From contig CAJTDB010000020.1 of NCBI GenBank assembly GCA_910574965.1, positions 1 to 64,000 on the forward strand: 64,000 bases of DNA. Reading direction: 5' to 3'. This DNA is from Lachnospiraceae bacterium (lineage in GTDB: Bacteria > Bacillota > Clostridia > Lachnospirales > Lachnospiraceae). The number at the start of each line of letters is the position of its first letter. Positions within the stretch are counted from its first letter, which is position 1. Positions 1 through 7,940 of the stretch are shown piece by piece. The position numbers were made by a program, and so were the translations under genes. Below the pieces are notes generated by a model, which saw nothing but the letters and a program-made list of their open reading frames with translations, was not told the DNA's origin and made no database searches.

Positions 1-480
1 GTTTATAGTAAGTTGGTTAGGGGTCGGTTTTCCGTCCAACGCAAAGGTCGGTTTTCCGTCCTTATGAGGGTCGCTTTTCCGGCTATCAGAGGGTCGGTTT
101 TCCGGCTGTATGGCGGTCATATGGTCGGAAAACTGTACCACTGGCACTTGCGGTATTTTCACATAAAGGCGGTTCGGTGCGGAGAAGCCCCGGCGTTCCC
201 TCACCAGAAGCCCGGCAGCGTCCAGCTCGTTCAGTGCGGATTTTATGGCGGTTCTTCCTTTATCCAGCGTTTCCGCTATCTCCGAAACAGGATAGACAAT
301 ATACGTCCTGCCCTCGCTGTCCTGCCAGCCGTTCTTCTGTGAGAGGGTGGTACGGTCTAACAGCAGCGCATAGAGCAGCCTTGCGGTATATGACAAGTCC
401 ATTTTCAGCAGAAAACAGGGATAAGGGAAAAACTGCGGCATTGCGGTGTCGGCTGTGATGTAATCGGTTATGGTTCTCAC
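1..480 (-). CDS. Replication initiator protein A (RepA_N family), 3' part outside window
   Basis: The leftward frame is open from about 480 to the window edge, giving roughly 157 residues of a longer protein. Visible blocks such as FFPYPCFLLKMDLSY, LLLDRTTLSQKNGW and YIVYPVSEIAETL match the RepA_N winged-helix initiator domain found in Firmicutes plasmids and integrative elements, which binds the replication origin. The tail after about residue 115 repeats short PENRPSD/GKPTP units and looks disordered. The start is odd: AGGAGG (485-480) is followed after 8 nt by ATA at 471, not ATG. A GTG at 480 overlaps the Shine-Dalgarno sequence, and the first ATG (441) has none. It lies in the same direction as the mobilization genes that follow it rightwards. 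The family call is from recognised motifs; the exact start is unresolved. Confidence 0.75.
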   Translation of the reverse strand, partial: MRTITDYITADTAMPQFFPYPCFLLKMDLSYTARLLYALLLDRTTLSQKNGWQDSEGRTYIVYPVSEIAETLDKGRTAIKSALNELDAAGLLVRERRGFSAPNRLYVKIPQVPVVQFSDHMTAIQPENRPSDSRKSDPHKDGKPTFALDGKPTPNQLTIN

Positions 481-580
481 CTCCTGTCTGTGGCTTCTGT
501 TACGCAATTAAAGCGGCTTTTCCGGGGGTAAAGGATAAATGTATCGGCTACCCTTTGAGGGCGGTCAAAAAAGCCTTGAT

Positions 581-967
581 TTATGGGCTTCTTTCATAGC
601 CTAAATGCGTAGAAAGGTGGTATCTTTTCCGCTGACGCTCGGCTTCTTTCCGGCGGCGCACTCTTGCGGCGCAATCCGGGCAGTATTTCCCCCGGTTGGA
701 TTTGGGGAGAAAATACCCGCCGCACTCGGTACAGCGTTTCCTGTCTGCCCGGTGCAAAAGGGCGGCTTCCAGTTTCCCGTCCAGCGGCAGCACGGCGGCA
801 ATGAACCAGCGGCACATAAGGGAATAGCTGATACTCTGTACACATACGCAAGGCTCGCCGTTATCCAGCAGGATACAGTTGCCGTTATCGTAGTTGCAGC
901 ACTCATGCACAAGCCGGCACGCCGCCCGGTACTGGCGGTAGTCCATTCTTGGTATCTTTGCGCCCAT
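581..967 (-). CDS. Cysteine-rich VLP domain protein
   Basis: A 128-residue protein rich in cysteine. It has an N-terminal CRLVHECCNYDNGNC block, a central CVCVQSISYSLMCRWF block around the VLPLD motif that names the family, and a C-terminal CxxC...CPDC zinc-ribbon-like pair (CTECGGYF, YCPDC) followed by a basic tail. Proteins of this kind are carried almost only by mobilizable and conjugative elements of Firmicutes; their biochemical role is unknown. It starts 4 bases after the stop of the neighbour at 972-1487, so the two are probably co-translated. An internal ATG at 946 (MDYRQY) is an alternative start. Confidence 0.8.
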   Translation of the reverse strand: MGAKIPRMDYRQYRAACRLVHECCNYDNGNCILLDNGEPCVCVQSISYSLMCRWFIAAVLPLDGKLEAALLHRADRKRCTECGGYFLPKSNRGKYCPDCAARVRRRKEAERQRKRYHLSTHLGYERSP

Positions 968-971
968 GCCC

Positions 972-1487
972 TCAACGCTCCCTTTCCGGCTTCCTGTCCG
1001 GGTACAGCTTCCCGGCGGCTACGGCGGCATGGCTCTTTATCTTGATTTCGCCCCGCCCCTCGCTGGCTCTTGCGTTCCTGTAGCCCTCATCAGAGAGAAA
1101 ATAGCGGTGACGTTCCCCCGGAAATCCCACGGGGCTGTCGCTGGTCTTTACGTCAAGGACTATCATGTGGCGGGTTTCGGGGAGAAAACGCTCCATGCCC
1201 GTCAAGTCGTGTCCTTGCATGACTGGCTGCTGTGCCTTTGCTTCAGCAAGCCGCCGCCGGATAGAGTTCTCATGCCCCGCAAGGAAACGGGCTTTGTTGT
1301 CGGCGATAAACTGGCTGCATTCCGGCTCCGGTATCTTTTGCAGCTTCTCTATGGAGTTCTCCATGATTACCCTTGTCAACAGGTCTTTTATCACGGGTAC
1401 GGTTTCTTTCATGCCGCCTATGGTTTCCGCTTTGGTGGGTGCGGCGTACTGGTAAATCATTTCAAGCTCGCTGTTCGTAAATCTCAT
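972..1487 (-). CDS. Transposon-transfer-assisting-like accessory protein
   Basis: A 171-residue protein starting with MRFTNSELEMIYQYA after a clear AGGAGG 7 nt upstream. The N-terminal 80 or so residues (EL..IY..A..T..ET...., then EPECSQFIADNK) resemble small transposon-transfer-assisting proteins of Firmicutes mobilizable elements. The remaining half, with HDLTGMERFLPETRH and a basic end, is not recognised. It sits between the relaxase and the VLP protein in one leftward run of genes, which fits an accessory role in transfer. The family assignment is a resemblance only; there are no membrane segments or catalytic motifs. Confidence 0.5.
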   Translation of the reverse strand: MRFTNSELEMIYQYAAPTKAETIGGMKETVPVIKDLLTRVIMENSIEKLQKIPEPECSQFIADNKARFLAGHENSIRRRLAEAKAQQPVMQGHDLTGMERFLPETRHMIVLDVKTSDSPVGFPGERHRYFLSDEGYRNARASEGRGEIKIKSHAAVAAGKLYPDRKPERER

Positions 1488-1512
1488 GGCATTACCTCCT
1501 GTGGCTGTTTTG

Positions 1513-3144
1513 TTATCGTTCCTGTTCGTGTTTTTTCTGCTGGCTCGGTGCGCCCCTCAAAATCTGCCCGATATTGCCCTTGACGGTCTGCAATTCCCGG
1601 ACGTTCTCTTTCTTCTCCCGGTACTCGTTGTAAAGGGCGTTTTTCTCCTTGGTAAGCTGCTCAATCTCGGTCTGTAATGCTTTGGACGCTGGCAGCTTGG
1701 AGATTCCCTGTGCCTTGAAATACCGGGCGGCGGATTCGGAAATGATAAACTCGCTTTCATGCTGCTCCCGGTAGGCTCTCCGGGCTTTCTCCGTTTTCTG
1801 CGCCCGCAATCCGTCACGGGCTGGCTTGGTCTTGATGTACGCTAATAGCTGTTTCTGCAAGTCTTTTTTCTCCCGTAAAGTGCTTTCCACGGCTTTCAGT
1901 TTCCCGGTGGTTTCATGCAAGCCCACACTGGCGGCGGCAAGGGCGGCTTCCAGTTCCTCCGGGGAAGAAAAGCCGGATTCCTCGTAAATGCTCATGGTCG
2001 CTGCCATTTGTTTTAGGTTATGGACAGCCGCCCAGCGGTCATATCCTATGCCCTTGCCCTCGGCTCGCTTGGCTTCCCGGTCTACCATGCGCTGTACGCT
2101 GTCCTGTTTCGGTGCGTTTATAGCGGCTTTGTTGCGTTGTAGACGGTCTTTTATGCTGTGGGGGTATTCCTGTTTGGGTAGGGGCTTTTCGGCGGTTCTT
2201 GCAGCGTTCTGTGCGTTTTGGGAGAGTGTTTCCAGTACGGCGGCACGGTCAAAATCATCACCTAATTTCCGGGCGGTGATTGGCTTCGTCCTGTCCGGCG
2301 TGAGATAACTCAATCTCCCCCGGCTCTCCTTGACGGTCACGCCCTGTTGTAACAGCTTCCCGGAAAAGTCCTCAAAGGAAACGGCAGAGGACAGGGCGGT
2401 GCGGATCGTGCGCCGTAGCTTCTCCTTGTCGGTTTCAAATTTCGTAAGTTTGGGCGGCTCACCTGCGGTGGCAAGGGAAGCGTTCTCTTTATCCAGTGCG
2501 GCTTGTCCTTTCCGTTTCGCCCAATACTCACGCTCGGTAACTCGGTTCTTGCTCCCGTTCAGCAAGTCAATCTGATAGAGGTTTTCCCGGTGGCACATCT
2601 CCATGACTTCCGCTTTGAAATACTCCATAGCTGCGTCCGTACAGCGGTGCTTACAGCCCTCCCTTGTGTCGGCTGGTCTTTCCATGTAGGGAAGTAGCGG
2701 CACTTCCGCAATCCGCAAAGAATTGATTACGATATGCACATGAATGTTGCCGCTGTGGTTATGTCCGTCCGGGTGGGTGCATACAAGGGCTTGGTGTCCG
2801 GGGAAATGCGTCTTGCAAAATTCCTCGCCCAACTCCTGCGCCCGGTCTACGGTCAAGCCGTTGTCGGCAGCGTCACGGGGGTCAAAGCTGATAATATAGT
2901 GATGGCTCTTTACGTCCTCCCGTTTCTGGTTCTTGCCGTATTTGAGATTGGAGCGCATACACGCTATGGCGAAATCCTCGCCGCCGCAATTCAGAGAGGA
3001 AATGCGGTAATCGTCACGGGAGATAAGCCGCCCGTTTTCATCCAGTGTGGGCTTCATGGTAAACTCGTCATGCTCAAAGGTTAGGTACTGTTCAGCCGCC
3101 CCATAGTCGGCATTTTTAGAGCTGATATGTTTGAACGTTGCCAA
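1513..3144 (-). CDS. Relaxase/mobilization nuclease (left element)
   Basis: The relaxase that should nick oriT and stay bound to the transferred strand. The N-terminal domain carries the metal-binding cluster HPDGHNHSGNIHVHIV (residues about 124-139), preceded by KSHHYIISFDP; the C-terminal half is charged and helical. I chose the TTG at 3144 as start because it follows AGGTGA at good spacing and makes residue numbering identical to the relaxase at 61163-62794. An upstream GTG at 3153 would add three residues. It overlaps the end of mobC by 29 bases, the same overlap as in the second element. It is of the MobA/MobL-like relaxase/mobilization nuclease type; the catalytic tyrosine is likely near residue 14-20 but was not assigned. 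Confidence 0.88.
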   Translation of the reverse strand: MATFKHISSKNADYGAAEQYLTFEHDEFTMKPTLDENGRLISRDDYRISSLNCGGEDFAIACMRSNLKYGKNQKREDVKSHHYIISFDPRDAADNGLTVDRAQELGEEFCKTHFPGHQALVCTHPDGHNHSGNIHVHIVINSLRIAEVPLLPYMERPADTREGCKHRCTDAAMEYFKAEVMEMCHRENLYQIDLLNGSKNRVTEREYWAKRKGQAALDKENASLATAGEPPKLTKFETDKEKLRRTIRTALSSAVSFEDFSGKLLQQGVTVKESRGRLSYLTPDRTKPITARKLGDDFDRAAVLETLSQNAQNAARTAEKPLPKQEYPHSIKDRLQRNKAAINAPKQDSVQRMVDREAKRAEGKGIGYDRWAAVHNLKQMAATMSIYEESGFSSPEELEAALAAASVGLHETTGKLKAVESTLREKKDLQKQLLAYIKTKPARDGLRAQKTEKARRAYREQHESEFIISESAARYFKAQGISKLPASKALQTEIEQLTKEKNALYNEYREKKENVRELQTVKGNIGQILRGAPSQQKKHEQER

Positions 3145-3511
3145 CGGCTTCACCTACTTTCTGCAAGACTTCAAACTTTAAAGCGGCAAGCTCGGCTATG
3201 GCGGCTCGTACCTCTTGGGAGAGGGCGTTATAGGGTGCGCCGTACTCGTTCAGACAGCGGGCAATCTGATTCAGATTCCCGCCGATTTTCCCGTACTCGG
3301 CTGTGAGCTTTCCAACGGCAGAAAGTAATTCATCATTGACCGGGGAAACGGTAATGACCGGGCGTATTCGTGACTTGGTAAGGGCTTGCCGGATAAACTC
3401 GGCTTGGCTCATTTTGCAGAGGGAAACACGCTCGGAAAACTCGGCGTATTCTTCCTCGGTCAAGCGTGTCTTGATTACCCGGTGGCGGTGGGGCGTGTTG
3501 TATCTTTTCAT
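3116..3511 (-). CDS. mobC: MobC-like relaxosome accessory protein (left element)
   Basis: A 131-residue basic protein. An N-terminal ribbon-helix-helix-like part (VIKTRLTEEEYAEFSER, then KMSQAEFIRQAL) is followed by the GGNLNQIARCLNEYG block typical of MobC/BmgB proteins that bind oriT and help the relaxase nick. The start at 3511 is set by AGGAGG nine bases upstream; a longer open frame to 3610 has no ribosome-binding site and runs through the oriT hairpins. The gene is the first of the mobilization operon and overlaps the relaxase start. Confidence 0.85.
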   Translation of the reverse strand: MKRYNTPHRHRVIKTRLTEEEYAEFSERVSLCKMSQAEFIRQALTKSRIRPVITVSPVNDELLSAVGKLTAEYGKIGGNLNQIARCLNEYGAPYNALSQEVRAAIAELAALKFEVLQKVGEAVGNVQTYQL

Positions 3512-3975
3512 GGCTGTGAACCTCCTTTCGTGGGTGGATTTTTTCAAGCGGCGCAAGCCGCAAAAAGGCGGGCTTGGGGTGGCAACCCCAACAAGATTCC
3601 CGCAGGACAAATTGAGCCGATAGGCGAAATTTGGTACTGTGGTAGAATCTTGCTCTTAAAAAATGGCGGTTTCCTCTGTGCTGGCTTCCCTCAATACCTT
3701 TAGTGCCGCAAGCGGGGATTTTGCCAAAACAACAGCGATATTTCTCTCGCTAATACCTACAAACCAGCAAAAAGGAAAATGGACGTTGATTTGCAGAAAT
3801 TCCCCCTCATTCCTTACAACACCACGCAAGCCCGAATAGGTGGGAATTTTTGAAAATTTCTTCTCGCTCGCCCTCCACGGACAGCTTGCGGATTTGTCAA
3901 ACGTGAGAGGGAATTTCTTTCTATCCCCTTTGCACGGCATAATACCTACGATTTTTGAAAATGCCAAAAATGGAC
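3512..3975. other. Gene-free region with probable oriT of the left element
   Basis: About 460 bases without a credible gene, directly upstream of mobC. Two perfect hairpins lie close together at 3548-3561 (stem GCGGC, loop gcaa) and 3574-3591 (stem TTGGGGT, loop ggca), followed by GATTCCCGCAGG. Hairpins plus a short asymmetric nick-like sequence next to mobC are the usual look of an origin of transfer. The nick site itself was not identified. The rest of the stretch (3650-3975) holds only an open frame that begins inside a terminator. Confidence 0.5.
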
Positions 3976-3976
3976 G

Positions 3977-4010
3977 CAAAAAAACAGGAAACCTTTTCTT
4001 GATTTCCTGT
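3977..4010 (-). terminator. Rho-independent terminator after the sigma/HTH pair
   Basis: On the minus strand the stem ACAGGAAA/TTTCCTGT (4010-4003 with 3991-3984) is followed by a run of seven T. It lies 30 bases past the stop of the HTH gene at 4040, so it should end the leftward sigma-factor transcript before oriT. Confidence 0.75.
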
Positions 4011-4039
4011 CTTGGTATGCCGTTTCTATGTAGCGACGG

Positions 4040-4264
4040 TTATTCAGTTTTGTGGTATGGCTGTTCATCAAAACGGAACTTGAACAATGCGGCAACAAGC
4101 CGGGATTTTATACTGTCCTCGGTATCTCTGTCGATATGCCCGTTTTCAATGGCGGCGATTCGGATTCGCTTGCTGTAATGCCGTAAAACCTCGTCCACGG
4201 CTTCCGGCTCGCCGCTGGTCGCCCGGACAATCGTTTCATAGGGTAAAAGGTTCGGATTCCCCAT
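4040..4264 (-). CDS. Helix-turn-helix domain protein of conjugative-element type
   Basis: A 74-residue protein beginning MGNPNLLPYETIVRATSGE. It matches the small HTH proteins that accompany sigma-like genes in Tn916-type and mobilizable elements (EAVDEVLRHYSKRI, then DTEDSIKSRLVAALFKFRF). A GGAGGTG lies 8-9 bases upstream of ATG 4264. It overlaps the end of the sigma gene by 29 bases, so the two are translationally coupled. It probably regulates element gene expression, but its target is not known from the sequence. Confidence 0.75.
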   Translation of the reverse strand: MGNPNLLPYETIVRATSGEPEAVDEVLRHYSKRIRIAAIENGHIDRDTEDSIKSRLVAALFKFRFDEQPYHKTE

Positions 4265-4694
4265 GTGAAAGCACCTCCATTTCTTTGTGCAGGAGCTGTA
4301 AAGTCCTGCGGATTTGATACCCGGTGGTACTCCGGCAGCGTCCGTACATTTCCCCGATTTCCTGCTGTGTGTAATGCCCGAAAAAGTAAAAGAAAATGAT
4401 TTCCCGGTTCTTCTCTGGCAGGGATAACAGGGCAGCGGCAAGCTCCCCATTGGTGAGGATAACTGTCTGACCGCATACCGTAATGGGGTATTCTTCATAG
4501 GGTGCTTCAAAATATTCGTCTGTTGTGCCTAATGGGTAAAACTTTTCTTCTGTGAGGTATTCAAGGGATATTTCCTTTTGCCGCCGCCTGCTCCTGTCAC
4601 GCCATGCGTTGATAGCCGCAAAGCGTATGACGGTCTTGCAATAGCCGTTGAAAGTATACATGATGTGTTCTCTGTATGCTTCTGTGCAAGGCAT
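4236..4694 (-). CDS. Sigma-70-like factor of a mobile element
   Basis: A 152-residue protein with a region-2-like start (YTFNGYCKTVIRFAAINAW, then SRRRQKEISLEYL) and a C-terminal region-4 helix-turn-helix (LPEKNREIIFFYFFGHYTQ, then QEIGEMYGRCRSTTGYQIRR). These short sigma-like proteins are standard in Firmicutes conjugative and mobilizable elements and are thought to activate or modulate the element's own promoters. ATG 4694 follows AGGGGG; a shorter start at YTFNG is possible. It differs from the host ECF-like sigma factors at 10.9, 11.6 and 51.8 kb in sequence and context. Confidence 0.8.
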   Translation of the reverse strand: MPCTEAYREHIMYTFNGYCKTVIRFAAINAWRDRSRRRQKEISLEYLTEEKFYPLGTTDEYFEAPYEEYPITVCGQTVILTNGELAAALLSLPEKNREIIFFYFFGHYTQQEIGEMYGRCRSTTGYQIRRTLQLLHKEMEVLSHGESEPFTL

Positions 4695-4734
4695 AAGCGA
4701 TTCCCCCTTTCTCCCACATGGGGCGGTGCGTAGT

Positions 4735-6504
4735 TTACAGTTCCGTATATGAAATTTGTGTTCCGTTATAGTTAATAGTTAAGGACACATTTTGCTGAAT
4801 CTCAAGCAGTACATAGTTTCCAGTTGTAGTACCCATATCAAAAACATTTACCGTACCACTATTACGGTCTGTGTAAATTTCCGGCTGGAAAGTGTAATTG
4901 TAAGGCAAGCCGCCAAAATAGATATATTGATACCCGGCACTTTTAATTACATACCATGTTTCTGTATCGCAAGAGCTTATAATATCCCTAAGTTCTTCTG
5001 AAAGTTCTTCCTTTGTTACTCTGACACTTCTTCCAATATTTTGGTCTTTTAACGGCACATCTGAATTATCAAGTGAATCTTCTTTTTCCAGTGGCACTTC
5101 TAATTGGTTGTCCGGTGAATACTCGTCCATATCATAAAGCAATTCATCTGCTTCTGATTCTGTAAGATATTCAACATTTGTAATGGAATTATTTTTATCC
5201 CGTAACACACGCAAATCTATACTTCCCTCGTTATCAAAAATAAAATTTTCAAAAGAGCCATTCATTCGTAAGTCCATAAAAATTCTGACACGTTCACCGT
5301 GATAGTAGTAAATACCGTCTGTGACAGTGATTCCATGCTGTGCGTATTCTGTGGAATATTGATTCTCCGTTTTCTCTGTTTTATTTTCAGTTTCTTTTAT
5401 ATTTCTATCCGATTCGGTTTTTATTGATACTTCATTCGGCTTGCCATTATCTTTCAAAACTAAGTTATTGTTAGTCGCAGGAGAGGCGGCATACGCACCA
5501 GTCACAAAAAAACAAACGCAAACTAAAACAGAGAAAATAGCGGTAATGGCAATAATGCCCTTTGATTTTTTCTTAAATTTCATAATAGCACCTAACCTTT
5601 CTTTTAACTGTTCTGCTCCCTCTGTCAAAGTGACAGAAGCTAAAGAACTTTTGTAGAGATTGTTTGACTGCAAAAAGGAAATCAGAGTATCTCCATATTC
5701 ACGCCTTGCTTTGTCGTCAAGTATGGATATAACTTTTTCATCACATGACAATTCACAAGATTTATTCACTTCCTTTTCCAACAAATATACAAAAGGATTG
5801 AACCAATGGGCGCAGACAACAATCTGTATCAGCCATTTGTAGAACATATCCCTCTGCTTGTAGTGAATCAGCTCATGCACAAAGATATAAGACAATTCTT
5901 TATCGTCCAATTCGCAGGCTGGTAAAACAATTCTTGCACGAAAGAAGCCAATCATTATAGGGGAAGCAATCAACGGATTGCGGGATAGCTCCACTCTTGT
6001 TTTGATATTCAGTTTTTCTTCACAATCAGATAGCAAATTCAAGGTTTTAATATCCGATACTTCTGTACTACCCGCTTTGATGTATTGGATAAAGCCTTGG
6101 TAAATCGTTATCTTACGCACAAATAGAACCAATGCAAATACTGACCAGATAAAAAACAGGCAGACGTATCTGTTAAATGGCTCACGCATAGCGGCGGCTA
6201 TATCCCGGTCTGCCTGTATTGGCTCTGTTTTACTGTTATCTGTATTTGCGGGAGCTGGTACATTCGGGCTTGTAGGGATTTCATTTGTTATCACTGTTGT
6301 GCCGGGCTTTTCAAACAGGCTCCCAACAATCGTAGTATCGGGAGTAAAAGGAAGTAAAAACCGCAACGCAACAATTATCCAGATATAGTATTGCCATCGC
6401 TTGCTGAATCTGCTTTTATATAGCGGTTTCAATCCCAAAATGAGAAGTAATAACAGTGTGCCGGAAACAGACAGCGACAATAATATTTTCATAAATTCAT
6501 TCAT
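4735..6504 (-). CDS. M56 family membrane metallopeptidase, BlaR1-like without penicillin-binding domain
   Basis: A 589-residue membrane protein. Four hydrophobic segments (about 5-25, 39-55, 112-131 and 325-345) surround a cytoplasmic zinc-peptidase domain with HELIH at 210-214. In BlaR1/MecR1 a sensor outside the membrane triggers this peptidase to inactivate the partner BlaI/MecI repressor. Here the extracellular part after residue 350 shows no SxxK/STYK penicillin-binding signature and instead has an acidic, Ser/Thr-rich linker and a beta-rich end, so the signal is probably not a beta-lactam. The start at 6504 is set by GGAG eight bases upstream and overlaps blaI by 8 bases; a TTG at 6528 lacks a site. 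No beta-lactamase gene is nearby. Confidence 0.85.
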   Translation of the reverse strand: MNEFMKILLSLSVSGTLLLLLILGLKPLYKSRFSKRWQYYIWIIVALRFLLPFTPDTTIVGSLFEKPGTTVITNEIPTSPNVPAPANTDNSKTEPIQADRDIAAAMREPFNRYVCLFFIWSVFALVLFVRKITIYQGFIQYIKAGSTEVSDIKTLNLLSDCEEKLNIKTRVELSRNPLIASPIMIGFFRARIVLPACELDDKELSYIFVHELIHYKQRDMFYKWLIQIVVCAHWFNPFVYLLEKEVNKSCELSCDEKVISILDDKARREYGDTLISFLQSNNLYKSSLASVTLTEGAEQLKERLGAIMKFKKKSKGIIAITAIFSVLVCVCFFVTGAYAASPATNNNLVLKDNGKPNEVSIKTESDRNIKETENKTEKTENQYSTEYAQHGITVTDGIYYYHGERVRIFMDLRMNGSFENFIFDNEGSIDLRVLRDKNNSITNVEYLTESEADELLYDMDEYSPDNQLEVPLEKEDSLDNSDVPLKDQNIGRSVRVTKEELSEELRDIISSCDTETWYVIKSAGYQYIYFGGLPYNYTFQPEIYTDRNSGTVNVFDMGTTTGNYVLLEIQQNVSLTINYNGTQISYTEL

Positions 6505-6871
6505 TTTCTTTTCTCCAAAACGATTCAATTTCTTTCAACTCGTCTGCTGAAAGAATATCCTGCCGCAACAAAGTTGACACTAAATTTTTCACATTCCCGC
6601 CGTAGACTTTATCAAGAAAGCTGTGGGTCTGCATGGTCTGATATTCTGTTTCTGTTACCATAGCCACATACTCATTCTTCCTGCCGATTTTTTTGACTTT
6701 TAAGAACTTTTTTTCTCCTAATCGGGAAAGCAGTGTGAGTACGGTATTATTCTTCCATTCGTTCTTGTCTTTCTCCAATTCCTCCATGATGACGGAGTAT
6801 AAAGCTGCCCCTCCATTCCTCCAAATGATTTTCATTAGTACCAATTCGGATTCAGAAATTTGCTGTGCCAT
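6497..6871 (-). CDS. BlaI/MecI/CopY family transcriptional repressor
   Basis: A 124-residue winged-helix repressor. The N-terminal SESELVLMKIIWRNGGA and the recognition region NNTVLTLLSRLGEKKFLKV are hallmarks of BlaI/MecI/CopY, and the C-terminal helices serve dimerisation. It heads a two-gene operon with the M56 peptidase, which should cleave or inactivate it on signal. AAAGGAGG precedes ATG 6871. Two near-identical 13-bp repeats upstream are likely operators, implying autoregulation. No other regulated gene can be named from the window. Confidence 0.9.
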   Translation of the reverse strand: MAQQISESELVLMKIIWRNGGAALYSVIMEELEKDKNEWKNNTVLTLLSRLGEKKFLKVKKIGRKNEYVAMVTETEYQTMQTHSFLDKVYGGNVKNLVSTLLRQDILSADELKEIESFWRKENE

Positions 6872-6887
6872 TTTGTCCTCCTTTTAC

Positions 6888-6927
6888 CTTAACATTTTGT
6901 GGGTGTATGAATATCTTAACACTTTGT
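6888..6927. promoter_or_regulatory. Paired direct repeats, probable BlaI operators
   Basis: CTTAACATTTTGT (6888-6900) and CTTAACACTTTGT (6915-6927) are direct repeats with one mismatch, 27 bases apart start to start (about 2.5 helical turns), just upstream of the blaI start. Repressors of this family usually bind short TACA/TGTA dyads near their own promoter; the repeated ACAAARTGTTAAG on the minus strand plays that part here by position. Confidence 0.55.
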
Positions 6928-7020
6928 AGGTGATAATGCAATACCCTAAAGGAAATTTAAGAATTTATAAAAAGATATGAAAGATAGGGGGGGATTCCGT
7001 AGTAGTCGGCACTGTGCGTA

Positions 7021-7148
7021 ATGTGCATAACTTGCTATCTTATGGAGTTGTGGGAAAGTCTGTTTGCAGAATGTGGGAAAGCTGCACTTTAGCTTTTCCA
7101 TGTTCTGTGAACGGACTTTTCCATGACGGAATAGCAAGTTATACACAT
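7021..7148 (+). repeat. Long imperfect inverted repeat with G-U-compatible stem
   Basis: The outer arms 7021-7038 and 7131-7148 (AACTTGCTAT against ATAGCAAGTT) match at 17 of 18 positions. Inner arms about 7052-7083 and 7091-7123 also pair, leaving a 7-nt loop at 7084-7090. In a plus-strand RNA almost all inner mismatches become G-U pairs, while in a minus-strand RNA they become A-C mismatches. No gene covers it. It lies in the 690-base gap (6872-7561) between blaI and the first host gene, near the right end of the element. Confidence 0.6.
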
Positions 7149-7249
7149 TTCCACGGTGCTTGTCTTTTGGTCTTTGGTTTCTTTGGTTCGGAATAGTGTG
7201 GTGCTGGCGGTCTATCTCTTGTTTTCGGTTGCTTGCTTCTTTACCGTAC

Positions 7250-7363
7250 ATGAGCATTCAACTCGGTGTTGACGCAGAAAAGAAAAATACAGAGCGGGAA
7301 AGGCAAAGAGCGGAGAAGGCTGAAGCACGAATCCGGGAACTGGAACAGATGCTGAACCTCTAA
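7250..7363 (+). pseudogene. Possible 3' remnant of a mobilization gene at the element edge
   Basis: A 37-codon tail ending in ERQRAEKAEARIRELEQ and a stop at 7361-7363. Such charged coiled-coil ends occur in plasmid recombination/mobilization proteins of Firmicutes elements. Upstream of 7250 the frame is not protein-like, so if real it is a 5'-deleted fragment. Just after it the sequence changes to host-like DNA, and the element's right boundary is probably between 7,360 and 7,400. Between 7,380 and 7,540 both strands are open; the leftward frame (with PADLTEQNYIVAGADAL) looks more protein-like and may be a disrupted host gene, but it is not recognised. Confidence 0.25.
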
Positions 7364-7561
7364 TGCATCGGCACCTGCTACGATATAATTCTGCTCTGTA
7401 AGATCTGCTGGAAATACCCCTTCTTTTCTGATATACTGTTCTTCAAGGCGGACCGCCGGCAGAGAGCTCTGCCAAAGATTACTCCATATCATAAAGCTGT
7501 CCGCTGCCGCAAACCGCATCTTTTCCAGACAGGTGCGAAACCATACAAGGAGGAACCAACC

Positions 7562-7810
7562 ATGGTATATAAGACAAAAGGAACCTGCTCCCAGGCCATT
7601 AAGGTAGAGGTGGAGAATGATATCATCACTTCCGTTCAGTTTGTCGGCGGATGTGCAGGCAATACTGCCGGCATCTCCAAGCTCGTTGTCGGAATGAATG
7701 TAGATGATGTGATAGGAAAGTTAGAAGGCACCCTATGCGGAACGCGTCCTACTTCCTGTCCCGATCAACTGGCTAAGGCACTGAAACAGCTAAAAACAGA
7801 ACAGGCATGA
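7562..7810 (+). CDS. TSCPD domain protein (TIGR03905-like)
   Basis: An 82-residue protein with the pattern MVYKTKGTCSQAIKVEV, then VGGCAGNTAGISKL and CGTRPTSCPDQLAKAL. It contains the TSCPD tetrapeptide and conserved cysteines of a small domain also found at the end of class II ribonucleotide reductases. Standalone members are common in Clostridia, and their function is undetermined. AAGGAGG lies 8 bases before ATG 7562. It is monocistronic, with its own terminator 10 bases after the stop. Confidence 0.85.
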   Translation: MVYKTKGTCSQAIKVEVENDIITSVQFVGGCAGNTAGISKLVVGMNVDDVIGKLEGTLCGTRPTSCPDQLAKALKQLKTEQA

Positions 7811-7820
7811 ACTTCTCTAT

Positions 7821-7866
7821 AAAAAGGTATCCCCATCTGAAAGATGCGAGGATACCTTTTTTGTGT
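7821..7866 (+). terminator. Rho-independent terminator of the TSCPD gene
   Basis: AAAAAGGTATCC (7821-7832) pairs with GGATACCTTTTT (7850-7861) and is followed by TTTGTGTG; the A-rich 5' flank also makes it usable in the opposite direction. Confidence 0.85.
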
Positions 7867-7940
7867 GTGGACGTTGTAAACTTGCAGTTCATATGCTGTT
7901 ATCGGTTCTTTAGTAAGTTACAAGTTTACGTTTTCATTTG

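Noticed and set aside
605-1583. Rightward open frames opposite the VLP and transfer-assisting genes
   Set aside because: They are complementary-strand shadows of genes with proper ribosome-binding sites and recognised families.
3656-3979. Leftward 107-codon open frame in the oriT region
   Set aside because: It begins with TTG inside the T tract of the sigma/HTH terminator, has no Shine-Dalgarno sequence and covers structured DNA upstream of mobC.
4735-6871. Beta-lactam resistance locus
   Set aside because: BlaI and an M56 peptidase are present, but the sensor lacks a penicillin-binding motif and no beta-lactamase or PBP gene is adjacent.
7241-7519. Leftward 92-codon frame across the element boundary
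   Set aside because: Part of it looks protein-like (VAGADAL region), but it crosses the junction, has no good start site and matches nothing I know; kept only as a remark on the boundary.
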